Position numbers and translations under genes: made by a program
Shown here: piece after piece, positions 1-9,571 of the stretch
Numbering within the stretch: the stretch's first letter is position 1
Layout of the letters: every line of letters starts with the position of its first letter
NCBI RefSeq assembly: GCF_014596465.1
Contig: NZ_MECK01000445.1
Span: 1 to 64,000 of the forward strand
Length of the DNA: 64,000 nt
Origin: Streptomyces sp. CBMA123
GTDB lineage: Bacteria > Actinomycetota > Actinomycetes > Streptomycetales > Streptomycetaceae
Direction: 5' to 3'
The notes under the pieces: generated by a model
Told to the model about the DNA's origin: nothing
Seen by the model: the letters and a program-made list of their open reading frames with translations, nothing else
The model's database searches: none

Positions 1-3000
1 GCCGCCGGCGCTCAGCGGGCCGCAGCCAACGCCCGAACGGCGGCTGCCGCTGCCGCGGGTGATGCGGGCAAGGCGCACGAGGCGCGGGTCGCAGCCGATG
101 CTGCTGACGCGGCGGCAAAGATCGCCGCGGATGCGCAGGCGACCCTGGTGAAGGCGAAAGAAGCCGCCGCGAGCAGCAAGGAAGCCGCCGGAGCCACGCT
201 CAGTGCCAGGGGCAACGCGGACGCCGCGGCGGGTTCGGCAGACCAGGCCGGCGCGTATGCCGACAGTGCGGGTGGGCAGTCCGCCAAGGCCAAGCGCGCG
301 GCAGCGGCGACGCGCCGTCAGGCCGCCGAGGCCGGGCGCGCCGCGACGGCGTCGCAGAAGCTGGCCGAGGAAGCCGCCGGCCAGGCTGAGGCGGCGAAGA
401 CCCTGCTGGAATCCGCAGCCGCGCACGCCTCCTCGGCAGCCCAGGCCGCCAGGGACGCCGCCGACCACGCCGGGCAGAGCTCCAACGCCGCCAAGGAGTC
501 GACCGACCACGCCAACGCGGCCTCCGGCTTCGCGACCGACGCGCAGACCGCGGTCGACAAGGCCAACGCCGTACAGGACCTGGCCCGCCGTACCGAGACC
601 GAAGACCTGACCAACCGCACCGCAGCCGCCGTCGAGACCGCCCGCAAGGCCAGCGCGGACGAGGCGGACAAGCAGGCCGAAACCGAGCAGGCCCGACAGG
701 AGGTCCAGAAGGCCCGCAGCGAGGCCGACCGCCTGGCCCAGGCCGTCAACCAGCCCGGCACCACTCCCCAGCAGGTCGCCACCGACGGCCGCAAACTCGC
801 CCTCCTCTCCCGCAAGATCTCCGGAACCTGGGGAGAAACAGCCGCCGAAGCCGCCCTGACCGGTGGCGACCTCGCCGTCTTCTCCTACCTCAAGACCGGG
901 CGCCAGGCCGCCGAGGAGCACGACGCGCGCGAGCGCGCCACCCAGATCTACAAGGACGACAAGAACCCCGCCGTCCGGGCCGCCGCCTACACCGCCCTCC
1001 AAGGGGATGCGGCGAAGGTCGGTGCGTTCCTGAACAGCGGTCAGTACGAGGCCGCGGCGCCGAACAACCGGCTGACGATCACCCGCCTCCTCGACAAGGC
1101 CGGGCCCGCCGTCAAGGCCGCCGGCGACACCGCGCTGCGCACCAACACCCCCGAGGCGCTGCGGGACTTCCTCGCCAAGGGCGTCACCGACGCCCAGGCA
1201 GCCGACGACCGGCTCACCGCGACACGGCTGGCGGACGCCGCCGACACCGAGCCCGAACTCAAGGCCGCCGCGCGGATCGCACTCGAAGGCCCCGTCGTCA
1301 AGCTGCGTGCCTTCGTAGCCGAAGGCCAGTACACCGCCCAGCAGAAGGACCGGCTGACCGCCGTCCACGTCGCGGACGTCACCGGCCTCATCGCCCAGGC
1401 CACCGCAGCCGCCGCCACCGCACAGAAGAACGCCGCCGAGGCCCAGCGCGTCGCTGCCCTCGCCCGCGGCGCCGCCAACGAGGCCGCGGGCTACGCGGGC
1501 AACGCCCAGCAGTCCGCCAACACCGCCGCCGACCAGGTCTCCAAGGCCCAGGCTGCGGCCGACGCCGCCCAGACCAGCGCCACCAAGGCCGCCCAATCCG
1601 CCAAGAGCGCCAACGCTGCCGCAGGCTCGGCCCGGCACGACGCAGCCCTGGCTACCTACTCGGCCAGGCGGGCCGAGCTGTCAGCGGGCGCGGCTCGCCG
1701 CTCCGCATCCGATGCATACGCCTCCGCTGCGGCGGCGCGGGCGTCGGCTGACGCTGCGGGCAAGGACGCCAAGGCCGCCCAAGCCGCTGCCGACGACGCG
1801 TTCGGCACCTACGAGGCCAGGCACGAAGCAGAGGAGAAGGCCAAGCGCGAGGCCCTGGAAGCGGCACGTGCTGAAGCGGACCGGCTGCGCAAGCAGGAAG
1901 CCGCCGACCAGAAGGCCGCCGACGAGCAGAAGGCCAAGGAGAAGGACGCCCAGGTCTCGGCGATCGAGGCGGAGATCAAGAAGGGGCAGGAGGAGAAGGA
2001 CAACGCCAGCTTCATCTACCACCTGATCTCCGAGAGCATCCACCTCACCCTCGACGTCATCGGCGGCGCCGGCGGCGTCATCGCCCCCGGCCTCGCCGAT
2101 ATCGCTGACCTGATCAACTGCGCCTACTACGCCATCGAGGGCCAGAAGGAACAGGCGGTCATCTCCTGCCTCGGCGCGATCCCCATCGCGGGCAACGGCG
2201 CGATGATGGCCAAGTTCGTCCAGTGGACCAAGAAGTTCGGCAGCTGGGGCGAGACGGCTGTCGAGTTCATCAGGAAGCTGGTCACCCGGACCCCCGCGGT
2301 CTGCCCGAACAGCTTCCCGGCCGGCACCCCCGTCCTCATGGCGGACGGCTCCACCCGCCCCATCGAAGCGGTCCGCATCGGCGACACCGTCCTCGCCACC
2401 GACCCGACCGCATCCCGGACAGTGCCACGCCGGGTCGATGCCACCATCTACACACCCGACGACCGCCAGTTCACCGAAGTGACCCTGGCCGGCGGCGGGT
2501 CGCTGACCGCCACCAGCGGTCACCGCTTCTGGAACGCCTCCGAGCGAGCCTGGGCCGACGCCTCGCGCCTGCGGCCCGGGGACTCCCTGCTGAACCCCTC
2601 CGGGCAGCAGGAGAGCATCAGTGCGACCCGGCAGTGGGAGGGACTGCAGGCCGCCTACAACCTCACCGTCGCCGACCTGCACACGTACTACGTGCTGGCG
2701 GGCGACACCCCGGTCCTCGTCCACAACTGCACCAAGGCGGTCGCCCTCGGCTACCAGTTCACCGACACGGCAGCGTGGGCCGAGAAGCTCGGGTTCACCC
2801 ACTACATGAAGCCGGAGTACAAGGACACCTGGCGCGGATACGTCAAGAAGGCCATCGACGACCCCCAGACCGAGATCCACGTCAACATGAAGGAATTCGA
2901 CGGCGACAGCTTCGAGCAGATGGCCACGATCGGCCTCGGGGGCGCGGCGGCGAAGGCCACCGCCACCCAGGAGGAGATGTCATGGATCGCCCGGGCCGTG

Positions 3001-3129
3001 ATCGGCGAGAGGGTGCCGTGGAGTAAGTTCAAGTTCTACGACAAGAACGGGAAATCGATCTCCGTCCCGGAACCGAAATGGCAGGAAGCCAAATGGCAGA
3101 AGGCCTGGATCTTCGAGTGGGCTGACTGA
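1..3129 (+). CDS. ALF-repeat polymorphic toxin with pretoxin-HINT domain (5' end outside window)
   Basis: The frame is open from base 1, so the N-terminus lies upstream; 1042 residues are visible. Order seen: a very Ala-rich coiled-coil-like region (bases 1-800), three ALF-type helical repeats (about 830-1390), a second Ala-rich/charged coil (1390-2010), a hydrophobic stretch (2030-2200), a HINT self-cleaving domain (about 2305-2730, starting NSFPAGTPVLMADGSTRP, with TSGHRFW and ending VLVHNC), then a C-terminal toxin of about 130 residues. The toxin (SWIARAVIGERVPWSKFKFYDK near its end) looks, from memory, like polymorphic toxin type 27, but that is not certain. Known families of this design export the protein and HINT cleavage frees the toxin. 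The next gene is the likely immunity gene. No export genes are in view. Confidence 0.85.
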   Translation, partial: AAGAQRAAANARTAAAAAAGDAGKAHEARVAADAADAAAKIAADAQATLVKAKEAAASSKEAAGATLSARGNADAAAGSADQAGAYADSAGGQSAKAKRAAAATRRQAAEAGRAATASQKLAEEAAGQAEAAKTLLESAAAHASSAAQAARDAADHAGQSSNAAKESTDHANAASGFATDAQTAVDKANAVQDLARRTETEDLTNRTAAAVETARKASADEADKQAETEQARQEVQKARSEADRLAQAVNQPGTTPQQVATDGRKLALLSRKISGTWGETAAEAALTGGDLAVFSYLKTGRQAAEEHDARERATQIYKDDKNPAVRAAAYTALQGDAAKVGAFLNSGQYEAAAPNNRLTITRLLDKAGPAVKAAGDTALRTNTPEALRDFLAKGVTDAQAADDRLTATRLADAADTEPELKAAARIALEGPVVKLRAFVAEGQYTAQQKDRLTAVHVADVTGLIAQATAAAATAQKNAAEAQRVAALARGAANEAAGYAGNAQQSANTAADQVSKAQAAADAAQTSATKAAQSAKSANAAAGSARHDAALATYSARRAELSAGAARRSASDAYASAAAARASADAAGKDAKAAQAAADDAFGTYEARHEAEEKAKREALEAARAEADRLRKQEAADQKAADEQKAKEKDAQVSAIEAEIKKGQEEKDNASFIYHLISESIHLTLDVIGGAGGVIAPGLADIADLINCAYYAIEGQKEQAVISCLGAIPIAGNGAMMAKFVQWTKKFGSWGETAVEFIRKLVTRTPAVCPNSFPAGTPVLMADGSTRPIEAVRIGDTVLATDPTASRTVPRRVDATIYTPDDRQFTEVTLAGGGSLTATSGHRFWNASERAWADASRLRPGDSLLNPSGQQESISATRQWEGLQAAYNLTVADLHTYYVLAGDTPVLVHNCTKAVALGYQFTDTAAWAEKLGFTHYMKPEYKDTWRGYVKKAIDDPQTEIHVNMKEFDGDSFEQMATIGLGGAAAKATATQEEMSWIARAVIGERVPWSKFKFYDKNGKSISVPEPKWQEAKWQKAWIFEWAD

Positions 3130-3137
3130 CCACCTCT

Positions 3138-3176
3138 CCGGTGGGGCGGCCGCCCTCCGGCAGGCCGCCCCGCCGG
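3138..3176 (+). terminator. hairpin after the toxin gene
   Basis: A 14-bp stem with one G-T pair and an 11-nt loop lies just after the toxin stop codon, with no T-run. It may attenuate transcription between toxin and immunity gene rather than end it. Confidence 0.5.
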
Positions 3177-3221
3177 ACGGGCATTTCGTTTACGAGCAGG
3201 GCGAAAAGGACGAACTCTTCC

Positions 3222-3932
3222 ATGAACGACGTGACCGACGGCCTCCCGCCGGACTTCTCCGAGCACTATCCGGAGCTCGCCCGACACGGGGGCCTCACAG
3301 CTGCGATCCTCGCGACCGCGGCCGAGCACGGCCTCAGCCTCGGCGACGAACTGCGTGCCCCCGAGCCCGATTGGGCACCGACGGTCGCGGAGTTCGACTC
3401 GCCGCGCGGGCAGATGAAGGTCAACCTCCGGCCCACAGAACGCGGATTTGACATTTCGCTGTACAGCAACCGCGGATGGTTCTCCCGCTGGGCCGACGGC
3501 ATCACCGCGGACATCACCGAGACCACCGGGGTACTCATGGCGTGGAAGCACGGCGCTTCCCTCGCCGAGCTTTCCCAGGGCTTCCCCTTCATGACGTACA
3601 CCAGGCTGAGCCAGGGATACGACGAAGGCAACCAGGTGGCCGTGATGTGGGACCTGCAGATCGGCGACCCGACACTCGCGCAGTACCGGGAGCTGCTCAC
3701 CTCTCTCCGTGCCGAGCCGCTGCTCGCGCAGATGTTCCCGTTCTTCTCGATGTGGACGCTCCGGCTGGTGAAGGACTCCTACCGTGAACAGCCGGGCGAG
3801 CTGCTGATCCGGCAGAAGGACGATGGCTCCTACCTTCTCTGGTCCTCTTCGGAAACCGAAGAGGACCAGCGGGAGTTCCACCGACTCGACGATCTGGTCG
3901 CCGCCGCAACCGCCCTGAGAACAATTCTCTGA
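3222..3932 (+). CDS. putative immunity protein for the upstream toxin
   Basis: A 236-aa soluble protein with no signal peptide or membrane helix. The ATG at 3222 was chosen because an AAGGA lies about 12 bases upstream; the frame is open further 5' but that part is unlike protein. It starts MNDVTDGLPPDFSEHYPE and is rich in acidic and aromatic residues. I do not recognise the family. It follows the toxin by about 90 bases on the same strand, and in polymorphic toxin loci this position is normally held by the cognate immunity gene. The immunity role is therefore inferred from position, not from a motif. Confidence 0.7.
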   Translation: MNDVTDGLPPDFSEHYPELARHGGLTAAILATAAEHGLSLGDELRAPEPDWAPTVAEFDSPRGQMKVNLRPTERGFDISLYSNRGWFSRWADGITADITETTGVLMAWKHGASLAELSQGFPFMTYTRLSQGYDEGNQVAVMWDLQIGDPTLAQYRELLTSLRAEPLLAQMFPFFSMWTLRLVKDSYREQPGELLIRQKDDGSYLLWSSSETEEDQREFHRLDDLVAAATALRTIL

Positions 3933-4399
3933 GCTCACCAACGAATGCCGGGCCAGTGGCCAGGACTGAGCTCCAAAGGTCCACCTTCGAAGGAGGCGGC
4001 CCGGGAATCACTCGTTCGGGAGCGGCGAAGCCGCGGACCTCATCGCGGGCCACCCGTGAATCGGTCACCTCATCGCCCCGCGCCCACTCCGGGCCCGGGG
4101 CGATGCGCGTTCCCGGACTCAGGACCGCTCATAGGCCTGACCACCGTTCAAGACCCACCAGCCGCCCCGAGTGAAGCCTCCCGCTGCACAGTCGTGAGGG
4201 CCGGGGGCTGCATCCTGCTCGCCGGCCGAGGGACGTCGCCGGGGGCGCCTAGTAACGTTACTAAGTGCCCTGGCTTCTGCTCGTACCGCCGGCGCCGGGG
4301 CCGGTTCATCGCTCCGGCCGTGACAGCCGGACCGCAGCCGGACCAAGCAACTGTCACTGGTCCGTTCCGAGGACCGAGATCCGGACAGGAGAGCAGCAG
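3933..4399. other. intergenic, no gene; one perfect palindrome
   Basis: No convincing coding frame. The only structured element is the 14-bp palindrome at 4250-4263 in front of the Uma2 gene. Confidence 0.5.
4250..4263. promoter_or_regulatory. 14-bp perfect palindrome, candidate operator
   Basis: TAGTAACGTTACTA reads the same on both strands and has a central CG, as in LacI-type operators. It lies about 137 bases upstream of the Uma2 start. No LacI-family gene is in the window, so any binding protein is unknown. Confidence 0.35.
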
Positions 4400-4966
4400 G
4401 TGAGCACGGCGCATGCGAGCCCGGGTGACTACAGCCAGGTGCCGAACCCGGAGCAGGCACTGAAGTACGCGATTCAGCACATCGCGGGTGACCGCGTGGA
4501 GATCGTCGAGGGAGTCATCACCCCCGTGTCACCGTCCTGGGCCCACGAGACCGCCGTCGACCTGATCCGGGAACAGATCGGGCCCCGGATGCGCGAGCTC
4601 GGCCTGCGGGCGGGATCCGGAAACCTGGACCTGCCCGGCACGGAGAACTACTACGTGCCGGACCTCGCCGTCGTACCCGCCGAGCTCGCGAAGACCGAGG
4701 GGGCGCTCCTGCCCGACCAGACCGTGCTCGTCGTCGAGGTGACCTCGCCCTCGAACGGCGACACCGACCGAACCTCCAAGCGGCGGCGCTACTCGCAGTT
4801 CGGTGCACCGGTGTATCTCCTGGTCGACCGGCAGGAGCGCACCTGCACCCTCCTCTCCCAGCCGGGCCAGCTCGGCTACACCCGGATCGAAGGCCCCCAC
4901 CCCTTCGGTACGCCGCTGCAGCTCCCGCCGCCGCTGAACGTCCGACTCGACACCGCAGACTTCTGA
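4400..4966 (+). CDS. Uma2 family (DUF820) putative endonuclease
   Basis: 188 aa from the GTG at 4400, preceded by AGGAGAG. The family is a PD-(D/E)XK nuclease fold. Visible residues fit: YVPDLAVVP supplies the Asp, LVVEVTSPS the Glu strand, then DRTSKRRRYSQFGAPVYLLVD, the typical K...Y...GVPxYW(L)VD tail. An upstream in-frame ATG would add an unlikely Arg/Pro-rich leader. Uma2 proteins are abundant and scattered in actinomycetes, and their biological role is not settled. It appears to be a single-gene unit. Confidence 0.85.
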   Translation: MSTAHASPGDYSQVPNPEQALKYAIQHIAGDRVEIVEGVITPVSPSWAHETAVDLIREQIGPRMRELGLRAGSGNLDLPGTENYYVPDLAVVPAELAKTEGALLPDQTVLVVEVTSPSNGDTDRTSKRRRYSQFGAPVYLLVDRQERTCTLLSQPGQLGYTRIEGPHPFGTPLQLPPPLNVRLDTADF

Positions 4967-5701
4967 GCCTCCCACGAGATCGGGGCCAGTTCGGAACCGC
5001 CGCAACCCGGAGACACCTGCGCGCAGGCGGAGCTGACGACCCCGGAGGGCGCGCGGGCGGGTGTCACGGAACAAGGGCTTCCCGCTACGAGCGTTACGGG
5101 AACGGTCGTGGGGACGAGCATGCGGGTGCCGCCCGGGGCGGGCGACGGGGACGCGCTCGGGGCGACCCTCCGGCTGTCGCCGGCGGGCCGCCCGGTCTCC
5201 ATGTCGTTCCTGCGGAAGTCCGAGGTGGACGGGGCTTTGCGCAAGCACATCCGGACCGTCTCCTGGTCACCGACGAGGGGTCTGTGGTCGTGGACGTGAA
5301 GCCACTACGCCGATTGTCCGAGCCGGAACCCGGCCTGGCCGACCCGCGCGAGCGCCGAACCGGCCCGCCAAGGCGAGCCGCGACGGCTCGCTCTCTGGAC
5401 TGGCGGAGAGTCAGTATTCCTGCCGTGTCGTATTCCCCCAGCCTCGAGCAAGGTGACAGCGCATCAGTCGCCTTGCCGGTGAGTTGCGGACAGCGCACCC
5501 AGGGGTTCAGCCACCGCCCGGTGCCCACCAATCCCACCAATCCCACCAGGCACATCGTTAGCGCCCGGTCATGCGAGCGGGCCGCTCCGCTCCACCACCG
5601 GAGACCTGATCTGCGGTGGCTCCCCTCCGTTCAGCCTGGCCAACGACCTGCTAGTCCGCCAGAGCGGTCGGCCCGTGACCTGGCGCCTGCCGTTGCACTG
5701 C
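4967..5701. other. intergenic, no recognisable gene
   Basis: Short frames exist on both strands (for example plus 5108-5299), but none resembles a known protein. A 9-bp unit CCCACCAAT is repeated at 5524-5550 (third copy diverged). This is the 3' flank of the minus-strand WD40 operon. Confidence 0.4.
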
Positions 5702-8700
5702 CTAGTGGCAAGGCGATCTGTACCCGAGCACCGGAACGTAGGTCCCCCAGTTCTCGCGGTTCAGGGCGTCGCCGCTGCTCGCGCAGACGTTGCCGATCGC
5801 GGCCTCGACATCCAGGTCCCAGAGGGTGGCCACGCCGTCGTCGGTGGTGGCGGCGAGGGTGTGGCCATCCGGACTGAACGCCAGCACAGACACAGGTCCG
5901 GTGGCGACGGTCAGCGGGTCGCCGATCTCCCTCGGGTGGTCCGGGTCGGCGACGTTCCAAAGGGAGATGCTGCCCACGTTGGTGTGGCCCGCCGCGGCCA
6001 GGGTCCTGCCGTCGGGGCTGAAGGCGATCGCCCAGAGGCTGTCGCCGGGGATGGTCCAGGCCGGGCCCCTGGGCCTGAGGTGATTGAGATCGGTGCTGTC
6101 CCACAGGGTGATCCGGCCGTTGCTGTCCCCCGTAGCCAGGGTCTTGCCGTCCGGGCTGAAGGCGACCCAGGCGGCGGAGTCACCAGGCTGTTTCACCGGT
6201 TCGCCGATCCGGACGGGCGCGTACTGGCTGGTCGTGCTCCACACTCCGACTTCGCCGGTGCTCCTGTCCCCACCGGTCGCGAGAGCGTGTCCGTCGGGGC
6301 TGAACGCGATGGACTGGACGGACCTGGTGTGGTCCTCCCGGATGAGGCTTCGCTGCTCGGGGTGTGCGGGGTCGCTGACGTCCCAGAGGGCGATGCCGCC
6401 GGACACGCGATTGTCTCCGGCCACGGCCAGGGTGTGGCCGTCGCGACTGAAGGCGAGGGAGAAGATCAGTCCGCCTGCCCCGGTGAGCTCTGGTCCGAGC
6501 GGAACGGGGTGGTCCGGGTCGGCCACGTTCCACAAGGTGACCGCGCCGCCGCTGTCGCCGCCGGCCAGGGTGCGGCCGTCGGGGCTGAACGCCACCGCGT
6601 CGACCGGTTGAGTGGGCCCGGTCAGCGGGGCACCCCTCGGGGCGGGGTGGTTGGGGTTACTGGTGTTCCACAGGCTGACCGTGTCGTTCTGGTTCCCGGC
6701 CGCCAGCGTGCGGCCGTCCGGGCTGAACGCCACTGATGCGACATTTCCTCCGCCGCCTGCCAGTTGAGTCGGCGGCAGGTTCCAGAGGTCCACGTGGCCG
6801 TCGGTGTCGCCCGCCGCCAGGGTGTGGCTGTCCGGGCTGAAGGCCACCGCGGCGACCACGTTGCCGTGGCCGTTCAGCGCTCGACCCAGCGGGCTGATCA
6901 CTCGCACGTCGGTGACGTTCCAGAGGTCGACGGTGTCATCGGCACTGCCGGCGGCCAGCGTGTGGCCGTCCGGGCTGAACGCGACCGACTGCACCGGGTC
7001 GGCGGGCCCTTTCAAGGGTTTCCCGATCGGGGCCGGGTGGTCCAGGTCGGTGAGGTTCCACAGGTGGACGTCGCTGTCGTTGGCCCCCGCGGCGAGTGTG
7101 TGGCCGTCGGGGCTGAACGCCACCGATGCGGGGCCGCTGCCGACATCGAGCGGCTGGCCTCGGCTCGTCAGGTGGCTCGGGTCGGTCGCGTTCCACAAAC
7201 CGATGACGCCTTTGCCGGTGTCGCCACCGGTGCCGTCTTCGCAGGCGGCCGCGACGGTGCGGCTGTCGGGGCTGAATGCCAGTGAATGGAGGTAGAGCAG
7301 GTCCGGGCAGGAGTCGAACGCCGCTCCGTCCGCGGTGGCGCTGGCGGGCCGGGTGACGTCCCACACGCTCACGAGCCCGGTGGTGCGTCCGGCGGCCAGA
7401 GTGCGGCCGTCCGGACTGAACGCCAGCGATGCGACGGGGCTGATGAAGTCGAAGTCATCCGCGCCTACTCCCGTCAGCCTGCTCAGCAGGACCGGGTGGC
7501 TGGGGCTGGTCAGGCTCCAGAGGTCGACGAAGCCGCCGCCGCCGTTGTCGCCGATGTGGTCGGACTTGCCGCCGACGGCGAGCGTCCGCCCGTCCGGGCT
7601 GAACGCGAGGGAGTCGATCGTGTTGACGGCCGCGTCCTCGGGCAGCGCCCTGCCCAGTGGGACCGGGTGGCCGGGATCGGAGACGTCCCAGAGTCGGACG
7701 GTGTTCTGCTGGACGTATCCGGCGGCCAGGGTGTGCCCGTCGGGGCTGTAGGCCACGGCGCCGACCGAGCCGGCGGGGCCCGCCAGGCGAATGGCCATGG
7801 GTATGTTCTCGGTGGTGATCAGCCGGGACGCGGCCTGCGGGTCGGGGTTCAACCGGTAAGCGGTCAAGGCGAGTTGGGCGGAGAGCGAGGGGTCGGTGGG
7901 CGCCTGCTGCAGGGAGGCCGAGGAGACGGCGGCGACGATGGCCTTGTTGCGGTCCCTGACGGAATTGGCGTTCTGCCACAACGCGAACGCCGCGGCTGCG
8001 GAGGCGGTAACGGCCAGGGCCGTGATGACCGCGACCGCGCCTCGCCGCAGCCGCAGCCCACGTCGCTGATGGCGCCGGGCGGTGGCCAGGAACTCGCCGG
8101 CCGCGGCACTGAGGTCCGGTGCGTGCCGCTCCGCCCAGGCCTGGGCGGTCTCCAGGCGGTTGCCGCGGTACAACCCGCCCGACTCCCGGCCGGACTGGGC
8201 CCAGGCGGCGGCGGCCTCCTCCAGGTCCTGCCGGACCAAGTTGCCGTCCCGGTCCTGCTCGATCCATTCCCGCAGCTTCGGCCAGGCCCGGATCAGTACC
8301 TCGTGAGTGATCGTCACCGCGTCCTGATCGCGGGTCAGGAGTCGGCCGCGGGTGAACTCGTCCACGACCGTCCTGGCGGACTCCGGATCCGGCGCATGTC
8401 CGAGCAGATCGTCGTAGCGGACCCGGCGGCGGGTGTCGTCCGCGTCGCGCCCCACGGTCACGAGCCGCAGGAACACCCACCGTGCCATCTCGCGGCCCGG
8501 CCAGGGCAGCGTGTTGAACAGCCGATCCGCGGAATTGGCGAGCGCCCGCTGGATCCCGCCGGTGACCCGGTATCCGTCCACGGTCAGCCGGTGGCCGCTG
8601 CGTTGCTGCCAGGTTCCCCGCAACGCGTGTGCCAGCAGCGGCAGCCTTCCTCCGAAGCCCGCACCCGCCGGGGCCCCGACCGTCCCGAGGTCGGCCAGCA

Positions 8701-9571
8701 GCAGCTCGACCAGACCGTCCTCGACCTCCAGCCCCACATCCTCGGCAGGAAGGCGGATCGCATCCTTGAGGTCCTGCTCGCTCATCGGGCCGAGCACCAC
8801 GGCGCCGGCCTGCAGTGCCGTGCGCAGCTCCGGGTAGGGCGTGCACGCGGCATAGAAGTCCGCCCGCAGGCTCAGCACGACGGCTGCGCCGCCCGTGGCC
8901 AACCGGTCGAGCACCTCGACGAGCCACTGCCGCTCGGCCTCGTCACCGCAAGCCGTGAAGAGCTCCTCGAACTGGTCGACCACCACGACCAGGCCGGGTG
9001 CGTCACCCTCCCCGGCGCCGGTCAGTGTGCGGAGGTCCGCGACGCACTGCGGGACATCAGTGCGCCAGGACTCGGCCCGGGTCCGGGCCTCCTCGGATTC
9101 GAGCCCGGCAGCGGCGGCCAGCGCCTCGGCCGGGGACGCCGTCGGAGTCAGCGTCAGCTGCGGCCACCCGCTCGATCCCTTCACCGGTAGCCGACCGTCG
9201 CGCACGGCCGGCAGCATCCCGGCGGCGAGGAGCGAGGACTTACCCGCCCCGGACGGGCCGATCAGCACCAGCGGCCCGCGCTCGCGCAGCCGAGCGTCCA
9301 TCCGCTCGATGACCGTGTGGATCATCGTGTCGCGACCGTAGAACCAGTCCCGGTACTCCGCCGAGAACGGCATCAACCCCGGGTACGGGCACCGCATGTC
9401 GCGGGACGCCTGGCCGGGCTTCGTCCGGTTCGGCCCCTCGGGCTTGCGGATGATGGTGATGCCCCCGACCGCCTGGTAGACGCTGCCACCGCCGGTCGCC
9501 GTGCCCTCCAGCTTGATCGGCTGCCAGGGGGGAGGCCCGCTCGGTGCCGCGCCCTCGTCCGCCTCGGTCAC
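5702..9571 (-). CDS. STAND NTPase with 14 WD40 repeats and N-terminal YQA motif
   Basis: 1289 aa. The GTG start at 9571 overlaps the previous stop as GTGA. Residues about 27-42 (GGGSVYQAVGGITII) carry the short motif also found at the C-termini of two upstream gene products. An nSTAND-type NTPase follows: YPGLMPF and FYGRD lead-in, Walker A GPSGAGKSS (105-113), Walker B LVVVVDQFEELF (194-205). A hydrophobic helix lies at about 511-532, and then 14 copies of the AFSPDGRTLAAG blade motif run to the C-terminus, enough for two seven-bladed propellers. In NLR-like systems the propeller senses, the NTPase oligomerises and the N-terminal motif recruits an effector. That role is inferred here. It is the last gene of a four-gene operon. 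Confidence 0.9.
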   Translation of the reverse strand: MTEADEGAAPSGPPPWQPIKLEGTATGGGSVYQAVGGITIIRKPEGPNRTKPGQASRDMRCPYPGLMPFSAEYRDWFYGRDTMIHTVIERMDARLRERGPLVLIGPSGAGKSSLLAAGMLPAVRDGRLPVKGSSGWPQLTLTPTASPAEALAAAAGLESEEARTRAESWRTDVPQCVADLRTLTGAGEGDAPGLVVVVDQFEELFTACGDEAERQWLVEVLDRLATGGAAVVLSLRADFYAACTPYPELRTALQAGAVVLGPMSEQDLKDAIRLPAEDVGLEVEDGLVELLLADLGTVGAPAGAGFGGRLPLLAHALRGTWQQRSGHRLTVDGYRVTGGIQRALANSADRLFNTLPWPGREMARWVFLRLVTVGRDADDTRRRVRYDDLLGHAPDPESARTVVDEFTRGRLLTRDQDAVTITHEVLIRAWPKLREWIEQDRDGNLVRQDLEEAAAAWAQSGRESGGLYRGNRLETAQAWAERHAPDLSAAAGEFLATARRHQRRGLRLRRGAVAVITALAVTASAAAAFALWQNANSVRDRNKAIVAAVSSASLQQAPTDPSLSAQLALTAYRLNPDPQAASRLITTENIPMAIRLAGPAGSVGAVAYSPDGHTLAAGYVQQNTVRLWDVSDPGHPVPLGRALPEDAAVNTIDSLAFSPDGRTLAVGGKSDHIGDNGGGGFVDLWSLTSPSHPVLLSRLTGVGADDFDFISPVASLAFSPDGRTLAAGRTTGLVSVWDVTRPASATADGAAFDSCPDLLYLHSLAFSPDSRTVAAACEDGTGGDTGKGVIGLWNATDPSHLTSRGQPLDVGSGPASVAFSPDGHTLAAGANDSDVHLWNLTDLDHPAPIGKPLKGPADPVQSVAFSPDGHTLAAGSADDTVDLWNVTDVRVISPLGRALNGHGNVVAAVAFSPDSHTLAAGDTDGHVDLWNLPPTQLAGGGGNVASVAFSPDGRTLAAGNQNDTVSLWNTSNPNHPAPRGAPLTGPTQPVDAVAFSPDGRTLAGGDSGGAVTLWNVADPDHPVPLGPELTGAGGLIFSLAFSRDGHTLAVAGDNRVSGGIALWDVSDPAHPEQRSLIREDHTRSVQSIAFSPDGHALATGGDRSTGEVGVWSTTSQYAPVRIGEPVKQPGDSAAWVAFSPDGKTLATGDSNGRITLWDSTDLNHLRPRGPAWTIPGDSLWAIAFSPDGRTLAAAGHTNVGSISLWNVADPDHPREIGDPLTVATGPVSVLAFSPDGHTLAATTDDGVATLWDLDVEAAIGNVCASSGDALNRENWGTYVPVLGYRSPCH

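Noticed and set aside
1681..2880. Long minus-strand open frame inside the toxin gene.
   Set aside because: It is the shadow of a GC-rich coding strand; the plus frame has clear HINT motifs.
5524..5550. Triplicated CCCACCAAT as a possible regulatory repeat.
   Set aside because: Only three units, the last degenerate, with no promoter nearby.
7286..9190. Long plus-strand open frame opposite the STAND gene.
   Set aside because: No domains; third-position bias belongs to the minus strand with P-loop and WD40 motifs.
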